Positions 17,895 through 26,870 of a DNA stretch of 64,000 nt are shown one piece after another (position 1 is the first letter of the stretch; every line of letters starts with the position of its first letter). A model generated the notes under the pieces. That model was not told the DNA's origin, ran no database searches, and saw only the letters and a program-made list of their open reading frames with translations. The DNA is taken from assembly GCF_002284565.1 (NCBI RefSeq), contig NZ_NPKI01000026.1:99291-163290 (forward strand), written 5' to 3'. The position numbers were made by a program, and so were the translations under genes. The DNA is from Mesorhizobium mediterraneum. Lineage in GTDB: Bacteria > Pseudomonadota > Alphaproteobacteria > Rhizobiales > Rhizobiaceae.

Positions 17895-18845
17895 ATGCCG
17901 CTACGCTTTACGCTCAGACAGTTGGAATATTTCGTCGCCGTTGGCGAGGCTGGCTCCATTGCAAAGGCGGCCGAACAGGTCAACGTGTCACCGCCATCGA
18001 TTTCGGCCTCCATCGCGCAGCTGGAAACTGAGTTCGGCGTCCAGCTTTTTGTCCGCAAGCATTCGCACGGCCTCTCGCTCACCGCCGGCGGTCGCGTCTT
18101 CCTTAAGGAAGCCGCCCGCTTGCTCAACGACGCCGACGCCTTGCATGACGTCGCTGGCGACATTGCAGAAAAGGTGCGCGGCCCGCTGGCAGTAGGATGC
18201 TTGCTGACGTTCGCGCAGATCGTCCTGCCGGCTCTGCGCATGAAGTTCGAGCGCGCCTATCCTGATGTGCGCGTACGGCAGTTCGAGCGCAATCAAGGGC
18301 AGTTGCTCGAGATGCTGCAGCGCGGCGAAATCGACCTTGCCCTGACATACGATCTCGAACTGTCGCAGGACATGACCTTTGAGCCGCTGATCCTGGTGCC
18401 AGCCTATGTCATGCTGCCAGCGGGGCACCGCTTTGCGGGAAAGGCGTCGATCACGACGGAAGAATTGGCCGACGAGCCGATGGTGTTGCTCGACCTGCCT
18501 TTCAGTCGCGAATATTTCCTGTCGGCGTTCCACCAGCGGGGAATCCGACCGAACATCGCCGAGCGCACAGGCGACATTGCGGTTATGCGCACTATGGTGG
18601 CCAATGGCTTCGGCTACGGCATCGCCAATATGCGGCCGCTCAACACCCTGGCGCCGGACGGCAAGCCACTTGTCTTTGTGCCGCTGGATGGTGACTTGCG
18701 ACCTCTGACCATGGGCGTCGCCTTGCCCAACTCTGAACATCGCACGCAAACCGTCCAGGCGTTCATCGATCACTGCCGGCATTTTGTGGTTGAGCAAGGC
18801 GTATTCGGCGCCGGGCGGGCGGTGGAACACCAGTCGATTGGCTAG
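17895..18845 (+). CDS. LysR-family transcriptional regulator
   Basis: A 316-residue regulator. The winged helix-turn-helix is at residues 6-65 (FTLRQLEYFVAVGEAGSIAK then AAEQVNVSPPSISASIAQLE), followed by a linker helix and a periplasmic-binding-protein-like effector domain. It begins 50 bp after the aldehyde dehydrogenase, in the same direction. It is the only regulator inside the 9-22 kb catabolic region, so it is the best candidate for its control. The ligand is unknown. Confidence 0.87.
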   Translation: MPLRFTLRQLEYFVAVGEAGSIAKAAEQVNVSPPSISASIAQLETEFGVQLFVRKHSHGLSLTAGGRVFLKEAARLLNDADALHDVAGDIAEKVRGPLAVGCLLTFAQIVLPALRMKFERAYPDVRVRQFERNQGQLLEMLQRGEIDLALTYDLELSQDMTFEPLILVPAYVMLPAGHRFAGKASITTEELADEPMVLLDLPFSREYFLSAFHQRGIRPNIAERTGDIAVMRTMVANGFGYGIANMRPLNTLAPDGKPLVFVPLDGDLRPLTMGVALPNSEHRTQTVQAFIDHCRHFVVEQGVFGAGRAVEHQSIG

Positions 18846-18880
18846 ATCAGCCACCCAATCAAATCGGAACCGCTCTGTTG

Positions 18881-20044
18881 CTAAGCTCGAAGTTGGTCGT
18901 CGGCAAGCCGCCGCAGCAATTCGTCCAGCATGTTGTCGCAGCGGCGCATCTGCTCGACGCTGACGAATTCGTCCGGCTTGTGCCCTTGCGCCATCGACCC
19001 CGGTCCGCATACGACCGTCGGCGTGCCGAGATCGCTGCTGAAAAGGCCACCTTCCGTGCCGAAGGCAACCTTGATGGTGTCGTTGGCGCCGGTCAGCGAT
19101 TTGACGAAAGCGACGGCTTGCGAACTGAGCGGCGTATCCAGGCCGGGATAGGTGTTGGTGATGTCGATGTCGATCGCCGCCTCGGGCGCGATGGCCGAAG
19201 CTTCGACGGCAATGCGCGCTGCCTCCGCGCGCAGACCGTCGAGGATCTCCTGAGGGTTGTCGGCTGCAATATTGCGGATCTCGAAGTCGATCTGACAGAG
19301 GTTCGGCACGATGTTCAGCGCCACGCCGGCGTTCATCTTGCCGACGTGGACGGTTGTGTAGGGAATGTCGTAGTCGCCATCGCGGGCGCCATCACGCGCC
19401 AGCCGGTCCTGTTCCCGGCGCAAGGCGGCGACGAAGTCGCAGCCGAGATGGATGGCGTTGAGCGCCAGTGGAGCCAGCGCCGAATGGCCTTCGCGTCCCT
19501 TGCAGATGGCGCGTGCGGCAAGCTTGCCCTTGTGACCCGTCGCCACCTTCATGCCGGTCGGCTCGCCGATGATGCATAGCAACGGCCGTTGCGGGGCTCC
19601 TCGCAGCATGTCGATCAGGCTGCGCACGCCGATGCAGCCGATCTCCTCGTCGTAGGAGAGTGCCAGGTGCAACGGGGTCTGCAGTGTCATTTTCGAGGCC
19701 GTGACACATGCAGCGAGCGCGCTGGCGACGAAGCCCTTCATGTCGGCCGCCCCGCGTCCGTAAAGCTTGCCGTCGCGCTCGCTCATCTCGAAGGGCGGCA
19801 GCGTCCAGTTCTGGCCGTCGATGGGAACGACGTCGGTGTGGCCGGACAGCATGATGCCGGAAGTGCCGGCCGGTCCGATAGTGGCAAAGAGGTTGGCCTT
19901 ATGGCCATCCTCGCTTTGAATGATCTGGCAGGCAATGCCATGCGCGTCCAGCAGGTCCGCTACGTAGCCGATAAGGTCGAGATTCGAGTCACGGCTCACC
20001 GTCGGGAATGCGATCAGCTTTTCAAGGATCCGGATGCTGTCCAT
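18881..20044 (-). CDS. argE: M20-family deacylase (acetylornithine deacetylase/ArgE-like)
   Basis: A di-zinc amidohydrolase of 387 residues that removes an acyl group from an N-acyl amino acid. Metal and catalytic motifs are visible: SGHTDVVP (His, Asp), GRGAADMKG (Asp), SYDEEIGC (Glu-Glu) and PGSMAQGHKPDEFV (His near residue 357). It matches ArgE-type proteins through GEPTGMKVATGHKGKL. It lies convergently beside the LysR gene and divergently from the flavin demethylase, inside a catabolic region. I therefore infer a catabolic deacylase rather than arginine biosynthesis, where rhizobia normally use ArgJ. Confidence 0.83.
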   Translation of the reverse strand: MDSIRILEKLIAFPTVSRDSNLDLIGYVADLLDAHGIACQIIQSEDGHKANLFATIGPAGTSGIMLSGHTDVVPIDGQNWTLPPFEMSERDGKLYGRGAADMKGFVASALAACVTASKMTLQTPLHLALSYDEEIGCIGVRSLIDMLRGAPQRPLLCIIGEPTGMKVATGHKGKLAARAICKGREGHSALAPLALNAIHLGCDFVAALRREQDRLARDGARDGDYDIPYTTVHVGKMNAGVALNIVPNLCQIDFEIRNIAADNPQEILDGLRAEAARIAVEASAIAPEAAIDIDITNTYPGLDTPLSSQAVAFVKSLTGANDTIKVAFGTEGGLFSSDLGTPTVVCGPGSMAQGHKPDEFVSVEQMRRCDNMLDELLRRLADDQLRA

Positions 20045-20145
20045 GCGTCTAAATCTCGTTGCCCGTGCGAGCTATCTAGCATCGCGTGGCCACGGCCTTG
20101 AAGTCGCATTTGGCTCAGCCGGGATTCACCGGATGCTAATCCAGG

Positions 20146-20178
20146 CCGTGCCGATTAGGCGGGTCCTAATCGGCACGG
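20146..20178. promoter_or_regulatory. Perfect 14-bp dyad between divergent genes
   Basis: ccgtgccgattagg at 20146-20159 is mirrored exactly by cctaatcggcacgg at 20165-20178 with a 5-nt centre. A smaller dyad (ggat/atcc) lies just to the left at 20131-20142. Both flanking genes read away from it (starts at 20044 and 20287), so a terminator is not expected. A strong operator or a leader-RNA hairpin is more likely. Confidence 0.5.
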
Positions 20179-20286
20179 AAGAAATCTGTAGTTTTCCGGC
20201 GCCTGCCTCAACTTATGAGTAGTCTCTCGGCATCAACCTAATGGCGCTCGCCAGACTGGCTTGCGCCGCGGCTCGAGGAAAGCTCC

Positions 20287-22356
20287 ATGCGCGATCCACG
20301 CTACGACATTCTGTTCGAGCCCATGAAGATCGGTCCGGTGACCGCCAAGAACCGCTTCTATCAGGTTCCGCATTGCAATGGCGGCGGCTACCGCGATCCA
20401 TCTGCTGCGGCCGAGATGCGCCGCATCAAGTCGGAAGGCGGCTGGGGCGTCATTTTCACCGAGCAGACCGAAATGCACCATACCTCGGAGATCACGCCCT
20501 TCATCGAGCTCAGGCTGTGGGACGACGCCGATATCCCAGCACTGGCCAAGATGGCCAGCGCCATGCACCAGCATGGCGCGCTGGCCGGCATCCAGCTGGC
20601 CTATTCAGGCATCAACGGCCCGAATCTCTACACCAAGGAAGTGCCACGCGGACCGTCGGCCCTGCCCATCCGGACCTTCACCAACGATCCGGTTCAGGCG
20701 CGCGCCATGGATAAGCAAGATATCCGCGACCTGCGCCGCTGGCACCGCAATGCCTTCAAGCGTGCCAGGCGGGCGGGCTTCGACCTGGTTTGTCTCTACG
20801 GCGCGCATGGCTTCGGCATCATCCAGCACTTCCTGTCTACCGCCACCAACCAGCGCAGCGACGAATATGGCGGCTCGCTGGAAAACCGCTCGCGGCTGAT
20901 GCGTGAGCTGATCGAAGAGGGCCGGGATGCCATCGGCGACACCTGCGGCCTGACGCTGCGGCTGTCGCTGGACGAGATGATCGGCGAGCTTGGCTTCGCC
21001 AATTCCGAAGTGCGTGACATGATCGAGATGCACGCCGACCTGCCCGATCTCTGGGATCTGGCTCATGGCGCCTGGGAGGACTGCTCCGGGCCGTCGCGGT
21101 TCAAGGAGGAGGCCGCGCAGGAGAGCCTCGTGTCCGGCATCAAGAAGCTGACCTCGAAGCCGGTCGTCGGTGTCGGTCGCTTCACGTCGCCCGATGTGAT
21201 GGTGAAGATGATCAGGTCCGGCACGCTTGATTTCATCGGCTGTGCGCGGCCATCGATTGCCGATCCCTTCCTGCCGAAGAAGGTGGAGGAGGGGCGGATC
21301 GAGGATATTCGCGAATGCATCGGCTGCAACATCTGCATTACCGGCGACATGACGATGTCCATCTCGCGCTGCACGCAGAATCCAACGTTCATGGAGGAGT
21401 GGCGCAAAGGCTGGCATCCGGAACACATGCAGGCCAAGGGCGACAGCGAGAGCGTGCTGATCGTCGGCGCCGGCCCTGCCGGGCTGGAGGCCGCTCGCGC
21501 ACTCGGCCTGCGTGGCTATAAGGTGGCCGTTGCCGAAGCCGGCACCGAACTCGGCGGCCGCGTGGCGCGCGAATGCCGCTTGCCTGGCCTCTCCGCATGG
21601 GGCCGCGTGCGCGACTATCGCCAGTATCAGCTCAGCCAAATGTCGAATGTCGACGTCTACTTCGAAAGCCGGTTGTCTGCCGAGGACATATTGGCCTTCG
21701 GCTTTCAAAACGTTGCCATCGCCACCGGCTCGACATGGCGCAGCGACGGCGTGGCGCGCGCGCATGTCGTGCCGATGCCGATCGATCCGGTCATGCCGGT
21801 CTACACGCCGGACGATCTGATGGGCGGCAATGTGCCGACCGGCAATGTCGTGCTGTTCGACGACGACCACTACTACATGGGTGGCGTTCTGGCGGAGCTT
21901 ATGGCGCGCCAGGGCGCGAAGGTGACGCTGGTGACGCCATCCGCCTATGTATCCGACTGGACCCGCAACACGCTGGAGCAGGGCGCCATCCATCGCCGGC
22001 TGGCTGACCTCGGCGTTGAGATCGTGTTGAACCGGATCGTGACGCGCATTGTGCCGGGAGGTGTTGCCACCGCCTGTGCATATACTGGCAACCGACGTGA
22101 CATCGCCGCAGACGCTGTGGTGCTGGTGACGTCGCGCCAACAGGACGATGGCGTCTGGCAGGGCTTGAAGGCGCGGAGGGACGAATGGGCCGATAACGGC
22201 ATTCGCTCGATCAAGGTCATCGGCGATGCCGAGGCGCCGGGGCCGATCGCGTGGGCAACTTATGCGGGGCACCGCTTTGCTCGCGAGCTGGATGAAGCCG
22301 ATATTGGCGACGCACTGCCCTTCCGTCGCGAGATCACGGCATTGGCCGCGGAATAG
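20287..22356 (+). CDS. Iron-sulfur flavoprotein amine dehydrogenase/demethylase (trimethylamine-dehydrogenase family)
   Basis: A three-domain flavoenzyme of 689 residues. The N-terminal OYE-like TIM barrel binds FMN, with Cys30 in QVPHCNGGG matching the 6-S-cysteinyl-FMN residue of trimethylamine dehydrogenase. The 4Fe-4S cluster ligands are Cys344, Cys347, Cys350 and Cys362. The C-terminal FAD/NAD-like domains begin at VLIVGAGPAGLEAA. Compared from memory with the methylotroph enzyme, Tyr60 of the trimethylammonium-binding aromatic bowl is Gln60, and the Trp following the cluster cysteines is missing. Trimethylamine itself is thus unlikely. Relatives demethylate dimethylglycine, N-methylproline or dimethylamine. 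It starts 243 bp from the divergent M20 gene. Substrate unknown. Confidence 0.85.
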   Translation: MRDPRYDILFEPMKIGPVTAKNRFYQVPHCNGGGYRDPSAAAEMRRIKSEGGWGVIFTEQTEMHHTSEITPFIELRLWDDADIPALAKMASAMHQHGALAGIQLAYSGINGPNLYTKEVPRGPSALPIRTFTNDPVQARAMDKQDIRDLRRWHRNAFKRARRAGFDLVCLYGAHGFGIIQHFLSTATNQRSDEYGGSLENRSRLMRELIEEGRDAIGDTCGLTLRLSLDEMIGELGFANSEVRDMIEMHADLPDLWDLAHGAWEDCSGPSRFKEEAAQESLVSGIKKLTSKPVVGVGRFTSPDVMVKMIRSGTLDFIGCARPSIADPFLPKKVEEGRIEDIRECIGCNICITGDMTMSISRCTQNPTFMEEWRKGWHPEHMQAKGDSESVLIVGAGPAGLEAARALGLRGYKVAVAEAGTELGGRVARECRLPGLSAWGRVRDYRQYQLSQMSNVDVYFESRLSAEDILAFGFQNVAIATGSTWRSDGVARAHVVPMPIDPVMPVYTPDDLMGGNVPTGNVVLFDDDHYYMGGVLAELMARQGAKVTLVTPSAYVSDWTRNTLEQGAIHRRLADLGVEIVLNRIVTRIVPGGVATACAYTGNRRDIAADAVVLVTSRQQDDGVWQGLKARRDEWADNGIRSIKVIGDAEAPGPIAWATYAGHRFARELDEADIGDALPFRREITALAAE

Positions 22357-22513
22357 TTTGAGAAGAAATAGATAGATTTGAAGCCGTTCATGCTTCTGTT
22401 GCTCAGCATTCGACGAGCCACAAATTCGCGAGGATGTATCGGCGCCCCGAACCTTTGGAGATAGCCAGGCGCCCAGACGGAGAAGGCAGATAGCCCAGTT
22501 CTCGTTTGCTGCA

Positions 22514-22915
22514 CTACTGCATTTGGATTCCGTTCATCGGCATCATGTTGTGATTGAGGTGCGTCATGATCCAGACGGAACCGAGCACGACAAGCACGAC
22601 AATGAATACGCCGAAGGCCAGCGCCAGGACGTTGTTCGTGTTGTCCGGGCCTGTGGTGAGATGAATGAAAAAGACGAGGTGCACGCCCATCTGCGCAATG
22701 GCGAGCACAACGAGCGCGGAGATGATCGCCGGCTGGTAGATGAGACCGCTCTGCGCCGCGACGAAAGAGGCGATGGTCAGCAGGATGGCCAGGCCAAACC
22801 CTGTCACGTAGCCCAGCAGGCCGCCGGCCACCTCCTGCTCGTTGATGCGCTCTTCGCCAGGCGCGGAATCGTCAAGGTCGGCGAATTCTTCGGGGCGGTG
22901 GTCACGATCGCTCAT
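22514..22915 (-). CDS. cyoD: Cytochrome o ubiquinol oxidase subunit IV
   Basis: A 133-residue membrane protein with three transmembrane helices (GYVTGFGLAILLTIASFVAA, IISALVVLAIAQMGVHLVFF, LALAFGVFIVVLVVLGSVWI) and an acidic N-terminus, typical of CyoD/COX4-pro. It assists assembly and stability of the quinol oxidase. Its ATG overlaps the cyoC stop by 4 bp. The frame is open further upstream, but MSDRDHRPEEF is the sensible start. Last gene of a leftward cyoABCD operon. Confidence 0.9.
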   Translation of the reverse strand: MSDRDHRPEEFADLDDSAPGEERINEQEVAGGLLGYVTGFGLAILLTIASFVAAQSGLIYQPAIISALVVLAIAQMGVHLVFFIHLTTGPDNTNNVLALAFGVFIVVLVVLGSVWIMTHLNHNMMPMNGIQMQ

Positions 22916-23595
22916 GCGCTGGCTCCCAGAAGATACACGAGAGTGAAGATCGCGATCCAGATGATGTCCAGCGCATGCCAGAACAGGTTGAAACACTGAA
23001 GGCGACGCAAGATGTCGGCGCGAAAACCCTTCACCCAAAGCTGCGCGATCATCGTGCCCAGCCAGAGCAGGCCCATTCCCACGTGCAGGCCATGGCATCC
23101 AACCAGCGCAAAGAAGGCAGAAAGGAAGGCGCTGCGCGAAGGACCGGCACCTTCCTCGATCATTCCGGCGAATTCCTGCACCTCGAGGACAAGAAATGCG
23201 GCGCCCAGGATCCCTGTCACAAGCAGCCAGATCTGTGTCCAGACCATATCGCGCCGGTGGCTGGCAAGACTTCCCAGACCGCAAGTGAAGCTGGAGGTGA
23301 GAAGCAGCCCGGTCTGGATCGCGACCCTGGGGAGCTCGAACAGATCGACGCCGGACGGGCCCCCGGCGATCTCCTTCGCCAGCACGGCGTAGGCCGCGAA
23401 GAAGGCCGAGAACATGATGATGTCGGACAGCAGGAAAATCCAGAAGCCGTAGGCGACGGTCACGAATTTCGAAGCCGGTCCACCTTCGCCGTGCCCCGTC
23501 GCACCATGACTATGGCCGGAGCCGTGGCCGAGCCGATGTGGATCTGGCCTGCCAGGCGAAATGGCGCCTGGCAGCGCTCCCGAAACCGCGCTCAT
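22912..23595 (-). CDS. cyoC: Cytochrome o ubiquinol oxidase subunit III
   Basis: A 227-residue membrane subunit with five transmembrane helices, including WIFLLSDIIMFSAFFAAYAV and the C-terminal FALVGCHGLHVGMGLLWLGT. The histidine-rich N-terminus (HRLGHGSGHSHGATGHGEGG) is longer than in enterics and could bind metal. It is translationally coupled to cyoB upstream and cyoD downstream through 4-bp overlaps. Confidence 0.92.
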   Translation of the reverse strand: MSAVSGALPGAISPGRPDPHRLGHGSGHSHGATGHGEGGPASKFVTVAYGFWIFLLSDIIMFSAFFAAYAVLAKEIAGGPSGVDLFELPRVAIQTGLLLTSSFTCGLGSLASHRRDMVWTQIWLLVTGILGAAFLVLEVQEFAGMIEEGAGPSRSAFLSAFFALVGCHGLHVGMGLLWLGTMIAQLWVKGFRADILRRLQCFNLFWHALDIIWIAIFTLVYLLGASA

Positions 23596-25586
23596 GCGAG
23601 TTCCTCCCCGTGCTTAGACCAAGCAGGCTGACCGGCGCGTTCAATGCGCTCGAGCTCTTCGGCGGACACCTCATATTCGGCGACGTCACGCCAGGCAAAG
23701 ACCACGAAGGTGGCGTAGGCGCCGATAAGACCGATGATGGCTAGCCACCAGATGTGCCATATGAGCGCGAATCCAACGAGGGTCGCGAAGAAGGCGGCCA
23801 CGAATCCGGTAGGACTGTTCTTCGGCATCTCGATCGGTTCATAGGCCGGCTCCTCGCCCGAATCCTGCATTTCGATCCTGCGCTGCTTCATGGTCCAGTA
23901 GGCTTCCTCGCCTCCCACATGCGGAAGTCTGGCAAAATTGAAGCTTGGCGGCGGAGACGATGTAGACCATTCCAGCGAGCGGCCGTCCCATGGGTCGCCG
24001 GTTTCGTCGCGCAACTCATCACGGTGCCTGATTGATACGACAAGCTGCGTGATCTGACAGGCCGCACCAACGATCATCACAAGAATACCGCAGGCCGCAA
24101 CGATCAGCCAAGGCACCCAAGGGTCGATTTCGATGTGCTGAAGGCGGCGCGTCATCCCCTGCAGCCCGACGATATACAGTGGCAGGAAGACGAGAATGAA
24201 CCCGAGCAGCGTGAACCAGAACGCCGCCTTGCCCCAGCCTTCATGCAGCCGGAAGCCGAACGCCTTCGGGAACCAATAGGTGAAGCCTGCGAAAGCCCCA
24301 AACAGCACGCCTGCGATGATGACATTGTGGAAATGCGCAACAAGGAACATCGAGTTGTGCAGCATGAAATCGGCAGGCGGAACGGCCAGCAGCACGCCGG
24401 TCATGCCGCCGACGGTGAAGGTGGTGATGAAGCCGATGGCCCACAGCATCGGCGTGTCGAAGCGAATGCGTCCGCCATACATGGTGAAGAGCCAGTTGTA
24501 GATCTTCACGCCGGTACCGACTGCAATGATCGAGGTGGCGATGCCGAAGGCGGCATTCACATCTGCGCCGGCGCCCATGGTGAAGAAGTGATGCAGCCAC
24601 ACCATGAAAGAAACGATGCAGATGAAGAGCGTAGCGGCCACCATCGAACGGTAACCGAACAGCGGCTTTGACGAGAAGGTGGAGAACACTTCCGAAAAGA
24701 TGCCGAAGGCGGGCAGCACGAGGATATAGACCTCCGGATGGCCCCAGGCCCAGATGAGGTTCACGAACATCATAGGGTTGCCGCCAGCCTCGTTCGTGAA
24801 GAAGTGGAACCCTAGATAGCGATCGAGCGTGAGCATCGCCAATGTCGCCGTCAGGATGGGAAACGCCGCGACGATGAGGAGGTTGGCGGCGAGCGAGGTC
24901 CAGCAGAACATGGGCATGCGCAGATAGCCCATCCCCAGAGCGCGCATCTTCAGAATCGTGGCAACCAGATTGACGCCGGTCATCAGCGTGCCGACGCCCG
25001 AGATCTGGATCGCCCAGAGATAGTAATCGACGCCGACGCCCGGGGAGTAGTCGAGCTCCGATAGCGGCGCGTAGGGGAGCCACCCGGTGCGGGCGAATTC
25101 GCCAATCACCAGTGAAATATTGACAAGCAGTGCACCCGACGCAGTCAGCCAGAAGCTGACGGAATTGAGCGTCGGAAAGGCCACATCGCGCACGCCGAGT
25201 TGCAGCGGCACCACGAGATTCATGAGGCCGATCATGAACGGCATTGCGCCGAAGAAGATCATGATGGTGCCGTGCGCGGAAAATATCTGGTCATAGTGGT
25301 CGGGCGGCAGATAGCCTGGCCCATGTATGGCGGCGATCTGCTGGGTGCGCATCATGATCGCGTCGATGAAACCGCGCAGCAGCATAAGCACCGCCAAAAG
25401 TACGTACATGACGCCGATCCGCTTGTGGTCCACCGAGGTGATCCACTCGCGCCACAGGTAGGGCCAGAAGCCTTTGACGGTGATCCAGGCCAACACGCCG
25501 ATAGCCGCAAGGAAGACGACGAGAGCGGCGATGAGGGGGATCGGCTCATCGAAGGGAATCGCGGACCAGTCGAGCTTTCCCAGCAT
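23592..25586 (-). CDS. cyoB: Cytochrome o ubiquinol oxidase subunit I (heme-copper oxidase)
   Basis: The catalytic subunit of 664 residues reduces O2 to water and pumps protons using ubiquinol electrons. Heme-copper ligands are all present: the low-spin heme His in FSAHGTIMIFF, the CuB His and cross-linked Tyr in WAWGHPEVYI, the CuB His pair in VWLHHFFTMG, and the heme-proximal pair in VAHFHNVIIAG. It begins 3 bp after cyoA. Acts in the inner membrane under oxygen-replete conditions in most relatives. Confidence 0.95.
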   Translation of the reverse strand: MLGKLDWSAIPFDEPIPLIAALVVFLAAIGVLAWITVKGFWPYLWREWITSVDHKRIGVMYVLLAVLMLLRGFIDAIMMRTQQIAAIHGPGYLPPDHYDQIFSAHGTIMIFFGAMPFMIGLMNLVVPLQLGVRDVAFPTLNSVSFWLTASGALLVNISLVIGEFARTGWLPYAPLSELDYSPGVGVDYYLWAIQISGVGTLMTGVNLVATILKMRALGMGYLRMPMFCWTSLAANLLIVAAFPILTATLAMLTLDRYLGFHFFTNEAGGNPMMFVNLIWAWGHPEVYILVLPAFGIFSEVFSTFSSKPLFGYRSMVAATLFICIVSFMVWLHHFFTMGAGADVNAAFGIATSIIAVGTGVKIYNWLFTMYGGRIRFDTPMLWAIGFITTFTVGGMTGVLLAVPPADFMLHNSMFLVAHFHNVIIAGVLFGAFAGFTYWFPKAFGFRLHEGWGKAAFWFTLLGFILVFLPLYIVGLQGMTRRLQHIEIDPWVPWLIVAACGILVMIVGAACQITQLVVSIRHRDELRDETGDPWDGRSLEWSTSSPPPSFNFARLPHVGGEEAYWTMKQRRIEMQDSGEEPAYEPIEMPKNSPTGFVAAFFATLVGFALIWHIWWLAIIGLIGAYATFVVFAWRDVAEYEVSAEELERIERAGQPAWSKHGEELA

Positions 25587-25589
25587 GGT

Positions 25590-26540
25590 TCAACCGCCTC
25601 CGTGTCGTTCATGTCTGGCATTCGGGTCCGCCGGCGTGGCTGGACCCAAAGGATCGGGGTGGACCCGTGGATTGCCGCCGCGGCCTTCGTTTGGCCCGGG
25701 TGCTGGCGGCAGGTATTGACGCACCACCGCATCAAACAGCCCTGGCTGAACATGCGAGAACGCAAACGGAGCGACGTCCTGGCTTTGTCGAGCGAGTTCG
25801 CGGTACGCCCCCGCGTTCAGGGTCTGGCCGCCGCCGCGGAGGCCCGCCGTCCACTGGGCGAACGCTTCGGGCGGCACGATCCGCACCCGAAAATTCATGT
25901 CCGAGAAACCGTCGCCGCTGTAGTGGGCCGACTGGCCATACAGGACGCCAGGCTTGTCGGCCAGGAGGTTGAGCTCGCTTTCCATACCGTTCATCGCGTA
26001 AATCATGCTCCCGAGCTGCGGAACGAAAAATGTGTTCATTACGCTCGCCGAGGTCAGACGGAACCGCACCGGCGTGCCTGCAGGCATGACCAGTTCGTTG
26101 ACGCTCGCGATTTGCTGGTCGGGGTAGATGAACAGCCATTTCCAATCGAGCGCGACGACTTGCACCTCGAGCGGCGAATTGGTCGACGATAGAGGCTTGC
26201 GAGGGTCGAGCTGATGGGATCCGTAATAAATTAGACCCCCGAGAAAGAGGATCGTCAGCGTGGGAATTGACCAAACGATGAGCTCTATCCGGCCTGAATA
26301 GGTGAATCCTGGATCATATTTGGCGCGGGTGTTGGAAGCGCGAAACCACCATGCAAACCATAGCGCGGCGACGATGGTCGGGACGACGATCACCAACATG
26401 ACGGCCAGCGAGTTGAGCAGGATTGTCCGATTGCCGGCGCCGACCGGCCCTTGTGGGTCGAGCACGCCGCCTGCGCAGCCGGCGAGCTCGACCGTGCCCA
26501 GCAAGAGAATGGTAAGGCCTGACGAGCCAGCCCGCTTCAT
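25590..26540 (-). CDS. cyoA: Cytochrome o ubiquinol oxidase subunit II
   Basis: A 316-residue lipoprotein-type subunit: a signal peptide ending LLLGTVELAGC gives a lipobox, followed by two transmembrane helices and a periplasmic cupredoxin domain. The CuA cysteines of cytochrome c oxidases are absent (the loop reads GQSAHYSGDGFSDMNF), which assigns it to quinol oxidases. The C-terminus is a proline- and glycine-rich low-complexity tail. First gene of the leftward operon, with an agggac ribosome-binding site. Confidence 0.93.
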   Translation of the reverse strand: MKRAGSSGLTILLLGTVELAGCAGGVLDPQGPVGAGNRTILLNSLAVMLVIVVPTIVAALWFAWWFRASNTRAKYDPGFTYSGRIELIVWSIPTLTILFLGGLIYYGSHQLDPRKPLSSTNSPLEVQVVALDWKWLFIYPDQQIASVNELVMPAGTPVRFRLTSASVMNTFFVPQLGSMIYAMNGMESELNLLADKPGVLYGQSAHYSGDGFSDMNFRVRIVPPEAFAQWTAGLRGGGQTLNAGAYRELARQSQDVAPFAFSHVQPGLFDAVVRQYLPPAPGPNEGRGGNPRVHPDPLGPATPADPNARHERHGGG

Positions 26541-26751
26541 GTTCGTCCCTATGGTAGGTGATCACATAGTCACCCGGCTCCGGTTCGTTCGTGGCCACCG
26601 GCCACGGGCCGAAACTATGCGCATCGACGCGAAATCAGCTCCCTCAGCAACGGCTTCAACTTGCAGTGAGAAAGACCGTATACGTCGAAGAATTTCCTGT
26701 CTCTCTGGTTTTAGGTGCGAAACAGATAAGCCGCCGGTCCGCGGAAAGCCG

Positions 26752-26776
26752 AACATTCAGGGGCCGAATTTGTTCC
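26752..26776 (-). promoter_or_regulatory. EcfG-like promoter motif upstream of cyoA
   Basis: On the minus strand GGAAC (26776-26772), 16 bases, then TGTT (26755-26752), i.e. GGAAC-N18-TT. This fits the loose general-stress sigma pattern, but it lies about 210 bp from the cyoA start and could be chance. The rest of the 385-bp gap holds a short GTGGCC/GGCCAC hairpin at 26591-26605 and the structured leader described next. Confidence 0.3.
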
Positions 26777-26805
26777 CGGGCATTTACGCGAGGCAAAGTT
26801 AACGT

Positions 26806-26870
26806 TTGGCGGAGTTGGTGTGCAGTCCGTGAGAAGCGGCAACCGCGGCCCAGTCCGATGTGCCCGCCAA
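26806..26870 (+). promoter_or_regulatory. Candidate structured leader RNA before the ECF transporter
   Basis: A 7-bp stem (26806-26812 ttggcgg with 26864-26870 ccgccaa) closes a 51-nt interior that contains a GCGG-CAA-CCGC hairpin (26836-26846) and two copies of cagtccg. It lies 56 nt before the start codon of the S subunit, where ECF vitamin and nucleobase transporters often carry riboswitches. I could not match it to the TPP, cobalamin or FMN consensus by eye. Confidence 0.35.

Noticed and set aside
20605..22272. 555-codon minus-strand frame inside the demethylase gene
   Set aside because: Histidine- and arginine-rich shadow of a clear TMADH-family gene.
26562..26756. 64-codon minus-strand frame upstream of cyoA
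   Set aside because: No start signal or family; its DNA overlaps the presumed cyo promoter region.
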